Assembly (NCBI GenBank): GCA_036925085.1
Contig: JAUPFP010000038.1
Coordinates: 2,021,671 to 2,085,670, forward strand
Origin: Brachycybe producta
Taxonomy: Eukaryota > Arthropoda > Diplopoda > Playtdesmida > Andrognathidae
Reading direction: 5' to 3'
Length of the DNA: 64,000 nt
Positions 23,367 through 34,455 of the stretch are shown here, one piece after another. Within the stretch, counting starts at the first letter, position 1. Each line of letters begins with the position of its first letter. A program made the position numbers and the translations under genes. Below the pieces are notes generated by a model, which did no database searches, was not told the origin of the DNA, and saw only the letters and a program-made list of their open reading frames with translations.

Positions 23367-23824
23367 TCCCTCCGAATTACAGATTGAAAGACGTCTACAA
23401 CATGTCTTCATCATTTCAAACGTCAAAAAAACTGTGTGATGAATGTAAAAGAACAAAAATCGCATACAAATTCAACTATTTGTATGTCTACTACACAAAG
23501 ATTACAGCAGAACACTTAAGAGAGTTCATATGAAAGAAATCTAGTAAATGTCTAGAAGATCAAAGTGGATGAAAATCGTCCATTTAAAAGAAATATATGA
23601 ATCGGATTTTTTTGATTTAAATCAGAATTTTATTTATTTAAAATTACAGAAAATTGTCCTTTTATAAACTGAAAATCAATACGTTACAAAAAAATCAGAA
23701 TGTTTATTTACTTGTCAACAACATTATAATAAATTAATTTCATTAAAATATTAATAAGTTTATTAATTAGTTAAAATAGTTTAAGAACAACTGATCATTG
23801 TGTATTTCATGTGAAAAATGAAGA
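22393..23824. other. Non-coding region with (CT)n microsatellite
   Basis: (CT)n at 23312-23366 is interrupted once. A GC-richer patch at 22510-22640 is open on both strands; its minus frame reads NDDDDEGWGQPPPRP, but no splice evidence supports an exon. Confidence 0.35.
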
Positions 23825-23883
23825 GACACTAGAAAATGTTTTGGAAACTACAAGCGTAACTCAATTACTTCTGAGTATTATTT
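23825..23883. repeat. Family B repeat, copy 4, left part
   Basis: AAACTACAAGCGTAACTCAATT matches the left half of other family B copies. The copy is interrupted by the Helitron-like element at about 23884-24719 and resumes at 24720. Confidence 0.6.
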
Positions 23884-23913
23884 ATATATTTATATATATA
23901 TAATATTCCAGGT

Positions 23914-23955
<42 letters not shown>

Positions 23956-24719
23956 AGTAACAACTGTACAAAACCATTGAAGCACGTCGGAATTTATATA
24001 AATTTGAATAAATGAACCGTTTTTTTTTCTCAAGGTCAACTATATGTTGAACTCTTCCTTTGGAAAGTGTAGAAGGGGGAGAGAGAGAAAAGTGGGAGGG
24101 GTGAGGGGAAAAGGTTGGAAAGTGTAGAAGGGGAGAGAGAGAAAAGTGGGAGGGGTGAGGGGAAAAGGTTGGAAAGTGTAGAAGGGGAGAGAGAGAAAAG
24201 TGGGAGAGGGTGAGGGGAAAAAGTTGGAAAGTGTAGAAGGGGGAGAGAGAGAAAAGTGGGAGGGGGTGAGGGGAAAACGTTGGAAAGTGTAGAAGGGGAG
24301 AGAAAGAGAAAAGTGGGAGAGGGTGAGGGGAAAAAGTTGGAAAGTGTAGAAGGGGAGAGAGAGAAAAGTGGAAAGGGGTGACTGAAATTGAAATGAAAGG
24401 AGTAAAAAAAGAAACGACGCGCATGCGCACACCAGAAAAAATGACAATCATTTTCTTTCAAATATAAAAAGGGGAGGGGATAATAGTAGCAAAATTAAAC
24501 TACAGTTTATCATAGGCAATTACAAGTACATAGGCAGTACTACTAAAGTGCCCAGCATTAGAATTTCTTTTGCTCAGCCCTTTTATGAACGTCATCAATT
24601 TCTAATTGGTTTGTTACTTGGTGTGAGGTCATAAAAGGACGGAGGAAAAAAAATTCTAATGCTGGGCACAATTGCCTGTGAATTTTGCTCCCGTCATTTA
24701 TGACGGGTTACCCCACTAG
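23884..24719 (+). mobile_element. Helitron-like element, family A, near-complete copy
   Basis: The right end is a perfect hairpin, CCCGTCAT-TT-ATGACGGG, then eight bases, then CTAG at 24716-24719, followed by T. That is the 3' signature of Helitrons (hairpin plus CTRR, insertion before T). The left end lies within a TA-rich stretch before CCAGGTCTCTG. Inside are a (GT)n tract (23916-23954), the CTCAAGGTCAACTATATGTTG block, an expanded minisatellite (24062-24378), the GCGCATGCGCAC block, and a hairpin built on TTTTATGAACGTCATC and AGGTCATAAAAGGACGG. It encodes no Rep/helicase, so it is non-autonomous. Removing it restores family B continuity. Confidence 0.6.
24062..24378. repeat. Minisatellite, six units of 54-57 bases
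   Basis: Units start at 24062, 24117, 24171, 24226, 24282 and 24339 with GGAAAGTGTAGAAGGGG and end in GTGAGGGGAAAA. The other family A copies hold one unit, so expansion happened in this copy. The 54-57 base period leaves open frames on all three minus frames that encode repeated Pro/Leu/Ser peptides. These are not treated as genes. Confidence 0.85.
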
Positions 24720-24885
24720 TATGTTGATATATTTCAAAGATACCAATATGACAATACCCTTAAGTGATTGACAAACCCTTCTAGTTTCTAAAACACTTTC
24801 AAATTTCTCTTCATTTTTCACCTGAAACACAGAATGAGCAGTGTTCGGGAGGCGTTTTCACCTTAAAACCATCTTAATTATTTTA
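24720..24885. repeat. Family B repeat, copy 4, right part
   Basis: Continues family B after the Helitron-like insertion: ATGTTGATATATTTCAAAGAT, CCCTTAAGTGATTGACAAAC, CTTCTAGTTTCTAAAACAC, and the right end TTAAAACCATCTTAA. Confidence 0.6.
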
Positions 24886-25773
24886 AATAATAATTATATA
24901 GTTTTTTAAAAAAATAGTAATTTTTTTTTCAAAATCAGTTAATTAGTTAATTTTTATAGTGCTGCCAATTTTTTTTTATTAAATTCTGATTTAAAAACAG
25001 ATTTAAATTAAGTTGATTTTAATGAAAAAAAAACCAATCAATTTAAATCATTCTAGAATGGTGTCGATTCAATTTGTTCGTGTGTATTTTATTACATGCA
25101 CACTAAAAAGTGTTCCACTTTCATTTTCTCTTTTATTTGCTGAGAAAAGTAATAAAAGCTATTAGTGATTGCCTACTTACAGGCGAACAACTATTCAATA
25201 GTAGCTTATACATACATGTACACATGTAGAAAACGAATTGATATCTATTGGCCCTTTAAAAAAACATCAAATAAAAATAGTTATTTTTTTGCATATTATG
25301 GTTACTCTATTGAGTAATTTAATGTTTTCGTCTAGACAGCTAAATAATTTCTTGTCCTAATCTCCATTGAAATGTTATTTTTATTAACAAAAAAAAAACA
25401 AATAATGGTTTTGCAAAATAATCGATATTTTTTTTAAAGAGAAGTAAAGAAAAATTTCATTATTTAGATCTTCCTATGGCTAAATTAAAAAAATTACAAA
25501 CCAAAATATGTTTTTTTTTTGTTGCTATTTATTTATTTTAGCTATTATTATTTTAGTACTATTTATATAATTTTTTTTGTCTGCAATGACAAGAAGAAGA
25601 AAAATAGAAGAAAACCAAGAAAAATATTTGCGGAACAAAACAAAAATAAATAAACTGAAAACCAAAAAGAGAAGAAGAAAATTCATAGTAGTAAAAGTCA
25701 TATGAAAAAAAATAAAACAACATATGCGTGTATGTTTATTATTAGAAATAATATTGCTGAGAGAATGACAGAA

Positions 25774-25806
<33 letters not shown>

Positions 25807-25812
25807 GAGAGA

Positions 25813-25863
<51 letters not shown>

Positions 25864-27140
25864 GGTAATGGTAAATGTGGTTTTCGTGTAATACACCAAG
25901 AAGCAGAAAAAGAAAAGAGGAAAAAATGGCAAAAAAAAAAATGGAAAATAAAAAAAGCCTCAACGAAGTCGCACATATTCATATATCACACGTCAAGGTT
26001 ACATAATATTTTTTTTACTGAAGCTTTTGTACGTAACAAAAAAAAATCGAAATGTCAAGCATCATATAACCCCACCAGTCATCACACAGACACCCCCAAC
26101 ACATACATGTATAACACAGACACACATACAAACACCATAAAAACATAAAAATACACTCAAAATGCACTTTTCACTACTAGGGCTTTATGTATATATATAT
26201 TTTTATTATCAAACTTAAGATGAAAAAAAAAGTTTTCTCTGATCTCTCTCTCTCATAATTTTCTATCCAAATAAAAATATCGGTTGGATCAAAGTGTGTT
26301 TTTTCATCTTTTTTTTTACATTCAGTTACTCACATAATACAACATGTATATTATACATATATATATATATAGATATATTTGGGATAGGTATTTCCCCACA
26401 CAATCTCCTCCTATCCTTTCCCTACATTTTTCGAAGCATTGGCTTCAAGATAAGGAGAAAACCCCCGTGAACTCTTACTTGAAGTTTTCTGCGATCGAAT
26501 TTCGACATTTTATTGACTTCCTTTCTCTCCCTTCCAGAAAGAAAAAAAAAAAAAAACGAAAAATGCAAAGATATACATTGCAAATGACGTCAATTTCGTA
26601 CTTTGCATCTTGGTGATTCTTTCTTAAACCCATTAAAAAGCCACTTAACTGTCTTAATGTTTTAAAGAATCAACTAAAAGAAAAATCTTTGTAGTAGGCC
26701 CTACAGTCACAAAGGCAATTGACAACAATACTACTACTACTATAAGATTTGTTTTGAATAGCAAAAAAATCCATTATATTTATTATAAGATGGGCTTAGA
26801 AACCAAAAGAAATAAGTGACTCAAGTAATGTTCTGAGTAAATCGAGTTCAAAGTAAGAGACAGCCATAGACATCAATGTTATAGCTCTATGTTTTCACCA
26901 AGCTATTGAAGCAGCAAATGAGCAACTTTTTCATTTATTTCCCTTTTACTGTCCATCGAATTCTTTATCATTTCATTGACAATGATATTACTTATTTCTC
27001 TTGGCTTCTAAGCCCCCCCCCCCCCCCTCATATTTCTAGTTTGAAGTTCTGTTTTGACAATAATTCACAACCTTTTTCAAATAAAATAGTAAACAGGTAC
27101 GAGGAGCTCAACAGAGACAGAACTAAAGTATAGAATATGG

Positions 27141-27196
<56 letters not shown>

Positions 27197-28860
27197 ACAA
27201 TACAATCTTAATGCATTTTTCACAGTATGTTTTCCTTCTTCAATTCAATCTATTCAAAAAGAATCCACTTTGTGTTATTGCAAATACGAGTATACATATG
27301 AGTTGTTGAACGTCTAAAAAATACGGCAGACAAAAAGTGTAGAAAAAAAAGCCTTTTCTCTTTTTTTTTTGTTGCACCTTTTCAAGTTTTCCAGACTAGA
27401 ATGACGGGCGCGCGCGGGCTCCCGCTCAGCAGCACCCTCAAAATGTGTTTGCATATATATTTGTAACGTTTTGAAATCCCATCACAGCTTTTGAATGAAT
27501 CTCGATTTCTTTTTATATAATATATATATAAATTGGATGAAAATGAAATGGCAAACCTATAAGAAAGTGGGGGATAAAAAAAAGAAAAGAGGGGGGCGTC
27601 GAGAGTAATTTTTTTTCGTTCGTCTTTATGAAGAAGAAAGAAAAAAAAAAGAAAAGAAAATCAAGTCATTTTTGAGTTAAAATTCTACAAAAAAAAAGAT
27701 GAAAACCTTTTTTTTTTCATTATTACTTTTACATATTAAAATAGAAAAAGACAAGAAACATGAGAATTGCATTTAACAAATTAACTTTTCTACTTTCTCT
27801 TTTTCAAGCTGAAATTGTTAAGACACCTGAAATGTTCAAAGTGGGCCACACACACACAACACGCACTTTCTTCTCTCTCTCCCCCCCATTTTTTTTGTTT
27901 TCTTTCACTTTATATCAAGTCCTAATTAAATTTTGTCTGTTTTCTAAGACTCCATCATTTTCAACAACGACTTTTTCTTCTTTTAAATTTGTAGTTAGTA
28001 GTTTCCTTTTTGAGACTGAAACTTCGAAACATCATCTCGTTTCTCTAAATTTGCTTTTTGTGTGTGTGTTGTGTAATTACTAAGCACCAAATGACATTCA
28101 TCTAAACAGCATTTCTACATCTTTATATACTTAAAATCAGCTGTTTTCATACTAAAGTAAATAATATTAAAAGTTTAAAAAAAACCTAAACATAATATAA
28201 CTGAGAATGTGTAGAAAATGAATTCAGTGAAGAAAAAAAAAACCTAACAAGCAGAACTAAAGAAGAAAAAAAAACCATGGAGTTTCACTTCAATACCTTT
28301 CTTTCATTCATATCGAATTGCCTTGAGACGTAAGGCTTCTTCTCTAAGGCATCTTTTTTACACATACATTAAACCTAAGATATACCTTACCTTATTTTTC
28401 TTTTACATTCTACAAAGTTTAATCAGCAAAACTGAAAATTCAACACAAAAAAAACCCTCGATAAAATTCTTTAACAGCAAGCAAGCTACTAAAAAAAGAA
28501 ACTACTTGCTAAGAAAACGACGTGAAAAAAAAACGAAAATAAAATTTTAAAAACCGAAAATTTTTTTGGATGAAAAATCAAATTAGAAAACATTAAAAAA
28601 AACACGAGAAAAAAAAACACCTAATAAATGAGAAGCTTTTTGTCAAAACTCAAGAAGTCCAGTTACCAGGCCTGTATTCAAATTCTTCAGTAAATGCAAA
28701 CAACCTAATCCTAAATATGTAAAAAGATAGAAAACCTTAATTTGGCCAGAAATATGGCCTTATTGATTTTTTGAAAAAAGCTCCTCAAATATTTTTTATC
28801 AAATTTATCAACATTATGAACGTAATATTATCAGATTAAATAATATCTGAACTGTTGTTA
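24886..28860. other. Non-coding region rich in simple repeats
   Basis: (GA)n at 25771-25860 and 27139-27195, TA tracts near 26355 and 27518, poly-C at 27014-27027, and many poly(A) and poly(T) runs. Open frames here are low-complexity. No gene or structured RNA is recognised. Confidence 0.45.
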
Positions 28861-28861
28861 T

Positions 28862-30080
28862 TCAATTCAATTCAATTAAGTACACCTGCAATCAGCTCGA
28901 AAGCCATGTGGCAGGGAGGGATTGCTGCCAATCACGACTGATTGTCATTATTTAAAAATAAGACATCATCATGAAATTGAAATCGTCCTAACAAAGAACT
29001 ATTCACAGGAAGAGAATTCCATAGTCTAATAACATTAGGAAGAAAAGACCAAAAATATGCATCAGTCCTAGCCATTAATTCTTTGAAAGTTTTTGAATGC
29101 CCAAATCTACCTTTACGAGGATTTCTAGTTAGTAAACCATTAAGCAGGGTAATGTTATCACAAGACAGCAAATGTCCCAGAAGAGCGAGGCTTTGCTCAT
29201 TTCTTCGGCCTGCTAATGATTCCCATTCTAGCTCTTGGAGCATAGACGATACGCTGTCAGTATACGCATACCGTCCCTTTACAAATCTTGCAGCCCTATG
29301 CTGCACCATTTCTATTTCTTGTTTTAGATTATTTCTAAATGGGTTCCAAATTGGGGAACAATATTCTAAGATAGGTCTAACTAGGGTAAAGTAACAGACC
29401 TTCTTTACATTTTCTTTACAATGTTTAAGGGTGCGTTGGACAAACCGCAGCCTTTGATTAGCTTTGGCAACTGCTTTGGTTATATGATCTTTCCAAAGCA
29501 TGTCCTTGGACAAGGTTAAGCCAAGATATTTGATGGTATCAACATGGGTTAGCTGGACATCTTCCATTGTGTAATCTGCCATGAACGATTCTCGCTTTCG
29601 GGAAACTCACATAACATTGCATTTACTCCTATTCAGTTGTAAATGCCACTCAGAGCACCACTCTTCAACACTGTCTAGATCTCTTTGGATGACTTCACTA
29701 TCCTCATTATCCCTAATCCTCCTGTAAACAACAGCATCATCTGCAAACAAACGCATTGTACTGTTGCATCTGTCTGCCAGATCGTTTATGAACAGAAGGA
29801 AAAGCAGTGGTCCAAGAATGCTACCCTGAGGTACACCAGATGTTACTTTAGCCCAGTCTGACACAGCACCATCAATTTGGACTCGCTGTTGTCTATTTGA
29901 TAAGAATGATGATGTCCACGAAATTACTTGTTTAAGTTAAAAGTCATCATTCTTTTAATTAGTAGGAAATGCTTCACTGTATCAAATGCTTTTGCAAAAT
30001 CTAAAAATACCAAGTCAAATTCGCCCTTACTATCCAAGCCAGATTGTATTGCATCATTTCAAAAGACAATATTTGATAAA
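28862..30080 (-). pseudogene. Non-LTR retrotransposon reverse transcriptase fragment (CR1/L2/Jockey type)
   Basis: A 5'-truncated LINE. In order on the minus strand are DLVFLDFAKAFDTVKH (RT block A, near 29960-30010), TSGVPQGSILGPLLFLLFIN, FADDAVVYRRI (catalytic FADD), and QLNRSKCNVM followed by an in-frame TGA and then SRKRES. Next come IKYLGLTLSKDMLWKDHI, the RPILEYCSPIWNPF thumb motif, and FWSFLPNVIRLWNSLP near the end. At least two stops and a frameshift (near 29940 and 29606) break the ORF. The 3' tail near 28862-28930 has repeated ATTCA. The left side (about 30080) is cut by a family D element. It is a dead copy; the family is inferred from motif style, and RTE is excluded by the late RRN-like region. 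Confidence 0.85.
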
Positions 30081-30300
30081 GGACGAGTTTGTGGCGTCAC
30101 ATAGGAAGTGTTCAAACGGACCACCGCCACCGTTTTTTTACACCACAGTGGTAATGAGTGTCCTACCACAAGTGGCGACCACCGCCTTTTTTGTCAGAGA
30201 TGATCAAGGTTATACTTAACAGGAGGCCATTGTTTTCAAATGTAGTCCCTCTTAAGATGCCAAATCAACCACTGTGCGGCACCACAAAGTAGGCCCCTTT
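30081..30300. mobile_element. Short TIR element, family D, copy 1
   Basis: Contains GACCACCGCCACCGTTTTTTT, CACAAGTGGCGACCACCGCC and GCACCACAAAGTAGG. The same modules, CACCACC...CCGTTTTTT and CACAAAGTGG, occur at 34141-34455 and 39006-39328. The element borders the LINE fragment and probably inserted into it. Confidence 0.45.
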
Positions 30301-31605
30301 ATCTTTATCAAAACAATGCATGAAACATCCATATGGCATTGTTTTATAATACTAAAAAATACAAATTTACAAATAGAGAATAACTCAACGAAACAAGAAA
30401 CTAGAAGAACACGTTTTCCATGAAAAAAGAAAACTGAGTTATGATAACTTATATAAATCATGTTATCATAATTCAGTTTTTTTTGTCATTTAATCTTTTG
30501 TTCACATGTTCTCATATTAAAAGACACAAGAGACATATCAATTTATGGTAACAAATTTCGATAAAATTTGTCACATTCTTATAAACCCATAACACAGAAT
30601 AAAAAAATAAATAAAAAGTGGACTGTGTCTGTGGACAACGGTCAATTTAGCAACAGAAATCTTTTTTTTTTTTTTTTTTTTTTTACAAATGCTAAAATAT
30701 ACTATTTTGAAAGCAGTAGAAAGAAGTCTACTCCGACCTAGAAAGATAAATTTTATTTAAACAAACTGTTCAAGTATACACAGTAATGTACAGTATATAG
30801 ACCTACACACTTGACTTAAAAACATATTAAAAAAGATGAGCCAACAAAAAGTAGCTGACGTTTGCATTACAATTTCTACTTAAACTGGAATCAAACTTCT
30901 TCATGGCTGACTTTTTTCTTCTATTGTCCAATGGTCATTGCATGAGAAATGGATGACCATTTATGTCTTTTTTCCATCAATAGGATATGCAGGGTCGATT
31001 GTTTCGATTGTACTTTTTTTTTTCTATCTCATTCTTCTTCTTCGTCTTTTTTTTTCTTAACTTCTTTCTGTATCATCCATACTTTTTTTTCTTTTATTCA
31101 CTAGGTTTCTTCAACTCGAACATTTGAATATCCTGTATATACTGTATATATATAAAAAAAGCCGTGCACTGGCAACGCATCGTGGTAAAGATTAACCTTT
31201 AAAAAAGAAGTTAATCGAGCTTGAACAAAGAGTAAGAATACCTATTCAATAGTGAGGAGGACTCACTTTTGGTGGTATTTCTAGGCGTAGATTGTCTCTT
31301 TCTCTCTCTCCACACATAAAGAGTACTTTTTAAATGTCACACATACAAAACCCTCACTTTTTTTTTCTTTCTTTGAAAACTCGACTTTTTCTTTCATATG
31401 TATATATAAAATATAAATATCTTTATTTCAGAACTCGGATCCACTTCTTTTTTTTTTAGCTAGATATAAAAAACCCTCATAATATATCCTATATTTCTAT
31501 GCTACGTATAAATACCATAAATGGATTTAAAAACTTTAAATAGATGTGGTTTCTCTAACCAATTTCAACCGAAAACCAATGGAATGAATTTCTGAATCTG
31601 AATAT
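30301..31605. other. AT-rich region with hairpin and poly(T)
   Basis: A hairpin at about 30430-30481 pairs AAAACTGAGTTATGATAAC with GTTATCATAATTCAGTTTT. A poly(T) run lies at 30663-30684. No gene is recognised. Confidence 0.4.
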
Positions 31606-31608
31606 ACT

Positions 31609-32330
31609 GGGTGTTCAGAAATTATTTACACCATTCTAAACGTTAATAATTTCATTATTATAAGAGATATCTTAAAATGGTTTGCGGTAATTAATAAAGC
31701 AACTCAAGATACCCACTTAAGAGCACATTAAAGCTTATTACACTGTACTACTTATCCCGATAGAAGTATCAATATATGTTGTCTAATGTGCATATGGGAC
31801 CTCACACCACAAGACAATTGAAAATAAAGAGGTATAAAGCCTGCGTAGCAGGACATGCTGTATATCGACACTTCTATCGGAGTAAGTACAGTACTCTGCC
31901 GTGTAATAAGTCTCAATGGCAGCGGTGAAAAAGAAAGTAAACGTGTGCTGTGGCTGTGGGAAACCAAATCTCCAATTACTTCACAGAGACGTTTTCAAGA
32001 AGAATATCAGAAAACTCCACCAATAAAGCAATCATACAAGTGATGGCTGAATGCGGTATTTGCACTTCTCGAATTGCTCACCTGATGAATTGTTCAAGGA
32101 CTTCGGATAAACGCATCCTGAATTTATGTCATTCTATTTACAGACACACCATGCCTACTAGTTTGTCGAAATTATTTCGGTCATCACTTGAACAATTGAT
32201 TTGTTGGTGGAGTATTTTTTTTGATAATTTTTTCCCGAAAACGTCTCTATCTCTCTCTGTACTACAGTAATTGGAGATTTGAATTCCCCACAGCACACAC
32301 ATTGCTTTCTCCTTTAATGCTGTCCTTATG
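31609..32330 (+). mobile_element. Mariner-like element remnant, rearranged and interrupted
   Basis: Begins with GGGTGTTCAGAAATTATTTA, an end type known from mariner-like (DUF4817-type) transposons. It is split by the family E element at 31734-31910. After it, 31911-32043 is open and encodes RVLWLWETKSPITSQRRF then EEYQKTPPIKQS, matching the N-terminal helix-turn-helix of such transposases. Near 32236-32300 the same DNA (transposase start region) reappears inverted: CTCCAATTACTTCACAGAGACG against CGTCTCTATCTC...CAGTAATTGGAG. The result is a fold-back element with about 65-100 base arms, 31930-32003 and 32236-32315. It is not functional as read. Confidence 0.55.
31734..31910. mobile_element. 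Short TIR element, family E, copy 2
   Basis: CTTATTACACTGTACTACTT ... CCCGATAGAAGT on the left pairs with ACTTCTATCGGAGTAAGTAC ... GCCGTGTAATAAG on the right. It has the same ends as 10501-10694 and is nested in the mariner-like remnant. Confidence 0.6.
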
Positions 32331-32379
32331 CCCTTAGTAGACGAATAGCAAAATAAAGATAAAAAATGCCTTAAATTGT

Positions 32380-32896
32380 GTTATTAACACGTCTGTGTGT
32401 GTGTGTGTGTAACATCGGAATTTATATAAATTTAAATGAATGAACCGCTTTTTTTTCTCAAGGTCAACTTTATGTTGCACACTCCCCACCCAAGAACCCC
32501 ATTGATATTAAATTGGAGAGGGGGAAAAGGTTGGAAAGTGTAGAAGGGAGACATAGAAAGAGAAACGTGGAGTGGGTGACTCAAATTGAAATGAAAGGAA
32601 TAAAAAAGGAACAAACGACGCGCATGCGCACACCAGAGAAAATGAAAATCATTTTCTCTTTCAAATATAAAAAGGGGAGGTGATAATAGTAACAAAATTA
32701 AACTAGAATTTATCACGGGCAACTGTGCCCAGCATAAGAATTTCTTTTGCTCCGCCCTTTTATGAACATTATCAATTTCTAATTGGTTTGTTACTTGGTC
32801 TGACGGCATAAAAGGGCGGAGGAAAAGAAATTCTAAAGCTGGGCACAACTGCCTGTGAATTTGTCTCCCGTCATTTATGACTGGTTACCCCACTAG
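32380..32896 (+). mobile_element. Helitron-like element, family A, copy with 3' end
   Basis: (GT)n near 32394-32410, ACATCGGAATTTATATAAAT, CTCAAGGTCAACTTTATGTTG, a single minisatellite unit, GCGCATGCGCACACCAG, the GCTCCGCCCTTTTATGAAC hairpin (about 32735-32835), then CCCGTCATTTATGACTGG, eight bases, and CTAG at 32893-32896, followed by T. One base of the terminal hairpin is mismatched compared with the 24.7 kb copy. Confidence 0.6.
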
Positions 32897-34140
32897 TTTT
32901 AAGATAATTCAGATAATAATGAATTTATTAAAAACTTCTAATGGGGGTAAATAATTTATGAACATTGCTGAAATTAGTTTCTAGAGTAACTTATAAGCGT
33001 ACTCATAGCGTGAGTCACCAAATTGGCAACAATTGGTGAACACCAAACCAAAAGTGAACGAAACTGACCACGCAAAATTAAAAATATAATATTATTAAGC
33101 AACATGATCAAACAATTATTTAGCCTGAAGTGCTTAATAAAAAAAATATACACATTGTACACAATAAAAACGTTTCCTCATGTTCTTCCATAAAACATCC
33201 ATAACAACATCAACAGATATAATATTTCATAAATAATTAATTAATTGATTGTCGTTTCTTTTTTACCGTTGAGGATTAATTTCAAATTGCAAATATACAA
33301 GTAGTGTGTTATCCGTGTGTCTGTAATGCTCTGGTTATGTCAATGTGTCTCGCAGCTCACTTCTAGCTACAGTTGATTAGAAAATGTCAAAATGATGGAA
33401 AATTTAATTTAAACGACTGCATTTCGAAATAGCCTTGGAAATTATCTAGCACAGGAATGCACCCCTTCCTCCTCCTCATCTCGTCACTAATTTTCTGTAA
33501 TATTCGCAGAGTATCCTAAAACACAAAGACATAACCGAAGCATAACATTCGAAAATGAAAGAATAAAATGAGGAAATGACGAAAATGTCAGTCAATATAT
33601 GACAACAAGGAATTCAATGAAGACTACAGACCTTTGTTTGTCGCATTGATATGCTTCCAACTTGTTAAGTAAATAATAAAAAATTAACTATTTTTTAAAA
33701 AAGATGCTAAAGTCAATTAAATTCATGAACTTTTGAAAGAAACGTTCATGATGAGTTTAGAGCATTACCTTTGATTTAAAAACAATTAAGAATAACAACC
33801 ATTTTTGTTTCTAAACCACTTTCCATTTCTTTTTATAATTCTTCATTTGTTTAATTTCTTAAATAGCTGCCATTAATATGTCAACTCATTTGTATGCATA
33901 CATATTGTAGATCTATCTATATGCGCACACGAATGTGTACAGCACTTTCATTTATTTGCTCGTAAATATTTTAGATAAGCTTATTGTAACTTCTGAAACC
34001 AGTTGAGCACAACTGAAGCCTTTTCGGGGCTTTTAGAGCATTTTGAATTTATTTCGCTTTTTGGCTGTTTTTTGAAAAAAAAAAGCAAAGTCTATAGAGA
34101 CTTCATTCTTTTCATATTTTAAAAATAAATTCTTGAATTG
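32897..34140. other. AT-rich region with repeat fragments
   Basis: A family B fragment lies near 33740-33850 (GTTTCTAAACCACTTTCCA) and a family C fragment near 33990-34140 (GGGGCTTTTAGAGCATTTTGA, TTTTAAAAATAAATTCTTGA). No gene is recognised. Confidence 0.4.
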
Positions 34141-34455
34141 CTACCACACGAAGTGGGTTGACGCGGCTTGCTCCACAGAAACCACTAGGTGGCTCTTGTG
34201 AAGAAAGCCATATAAAAAACTATGGCCTTATGTCCGTGCATGTCATATATTCAACTTGATCGTCAAAGACAAACCAGAGTTGGCCGCCACTTGTGGCCGA
34301 ACTCCACCGCTTATCGACACCGTGGTGAAAAAAAAAAAACGGTGGCGGTAGCTCATGTAAACTTCTCCTATGTAATCAGTGGTCTGCTAAAAACAACCCC
34401 TTTTTTTGTTGAGCCACAAAGTGGTCCGTGTGAAACCGACCCTAAAGAACAAGAT
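34141..34455. mobile_element. Short TIR element, family D, copy 2
   Basis: Modules GTTGGCCGCCACTTGTGGCC, CCGTGGTGAAAAAAAAAAAA, CGGTGGCGG and GAGCCACAAAGTGGTCCGTG are shared with the copies at 30.1 and 39.0 kb. It ends near CCGTGTGAAACCGACC, similar to CCGTGTGAAGCGGAAC in copy 3. Confidence 0.5.

Noticed and set aside
23882..24461. Three overlapping minus-strand open frames of 135-189 codons with repeated Pro/Leu/Ser peptides
   Set aside because: They are the translation of the 54-57 base minisatellite inside a transposon copy; all three frames are open for the same reason.
25525..26148. Ser-Leu and Arg-Glu repeat frames
   Set aside because: Produced by the (GA)n tract; no other protein-like content.
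27400..27440. GC-rich GGGCGCGCGCGGGCTCCCGC patch as a CpG-island promoter
   Set aside because: Only about 30 bases long, with no gene next to it.
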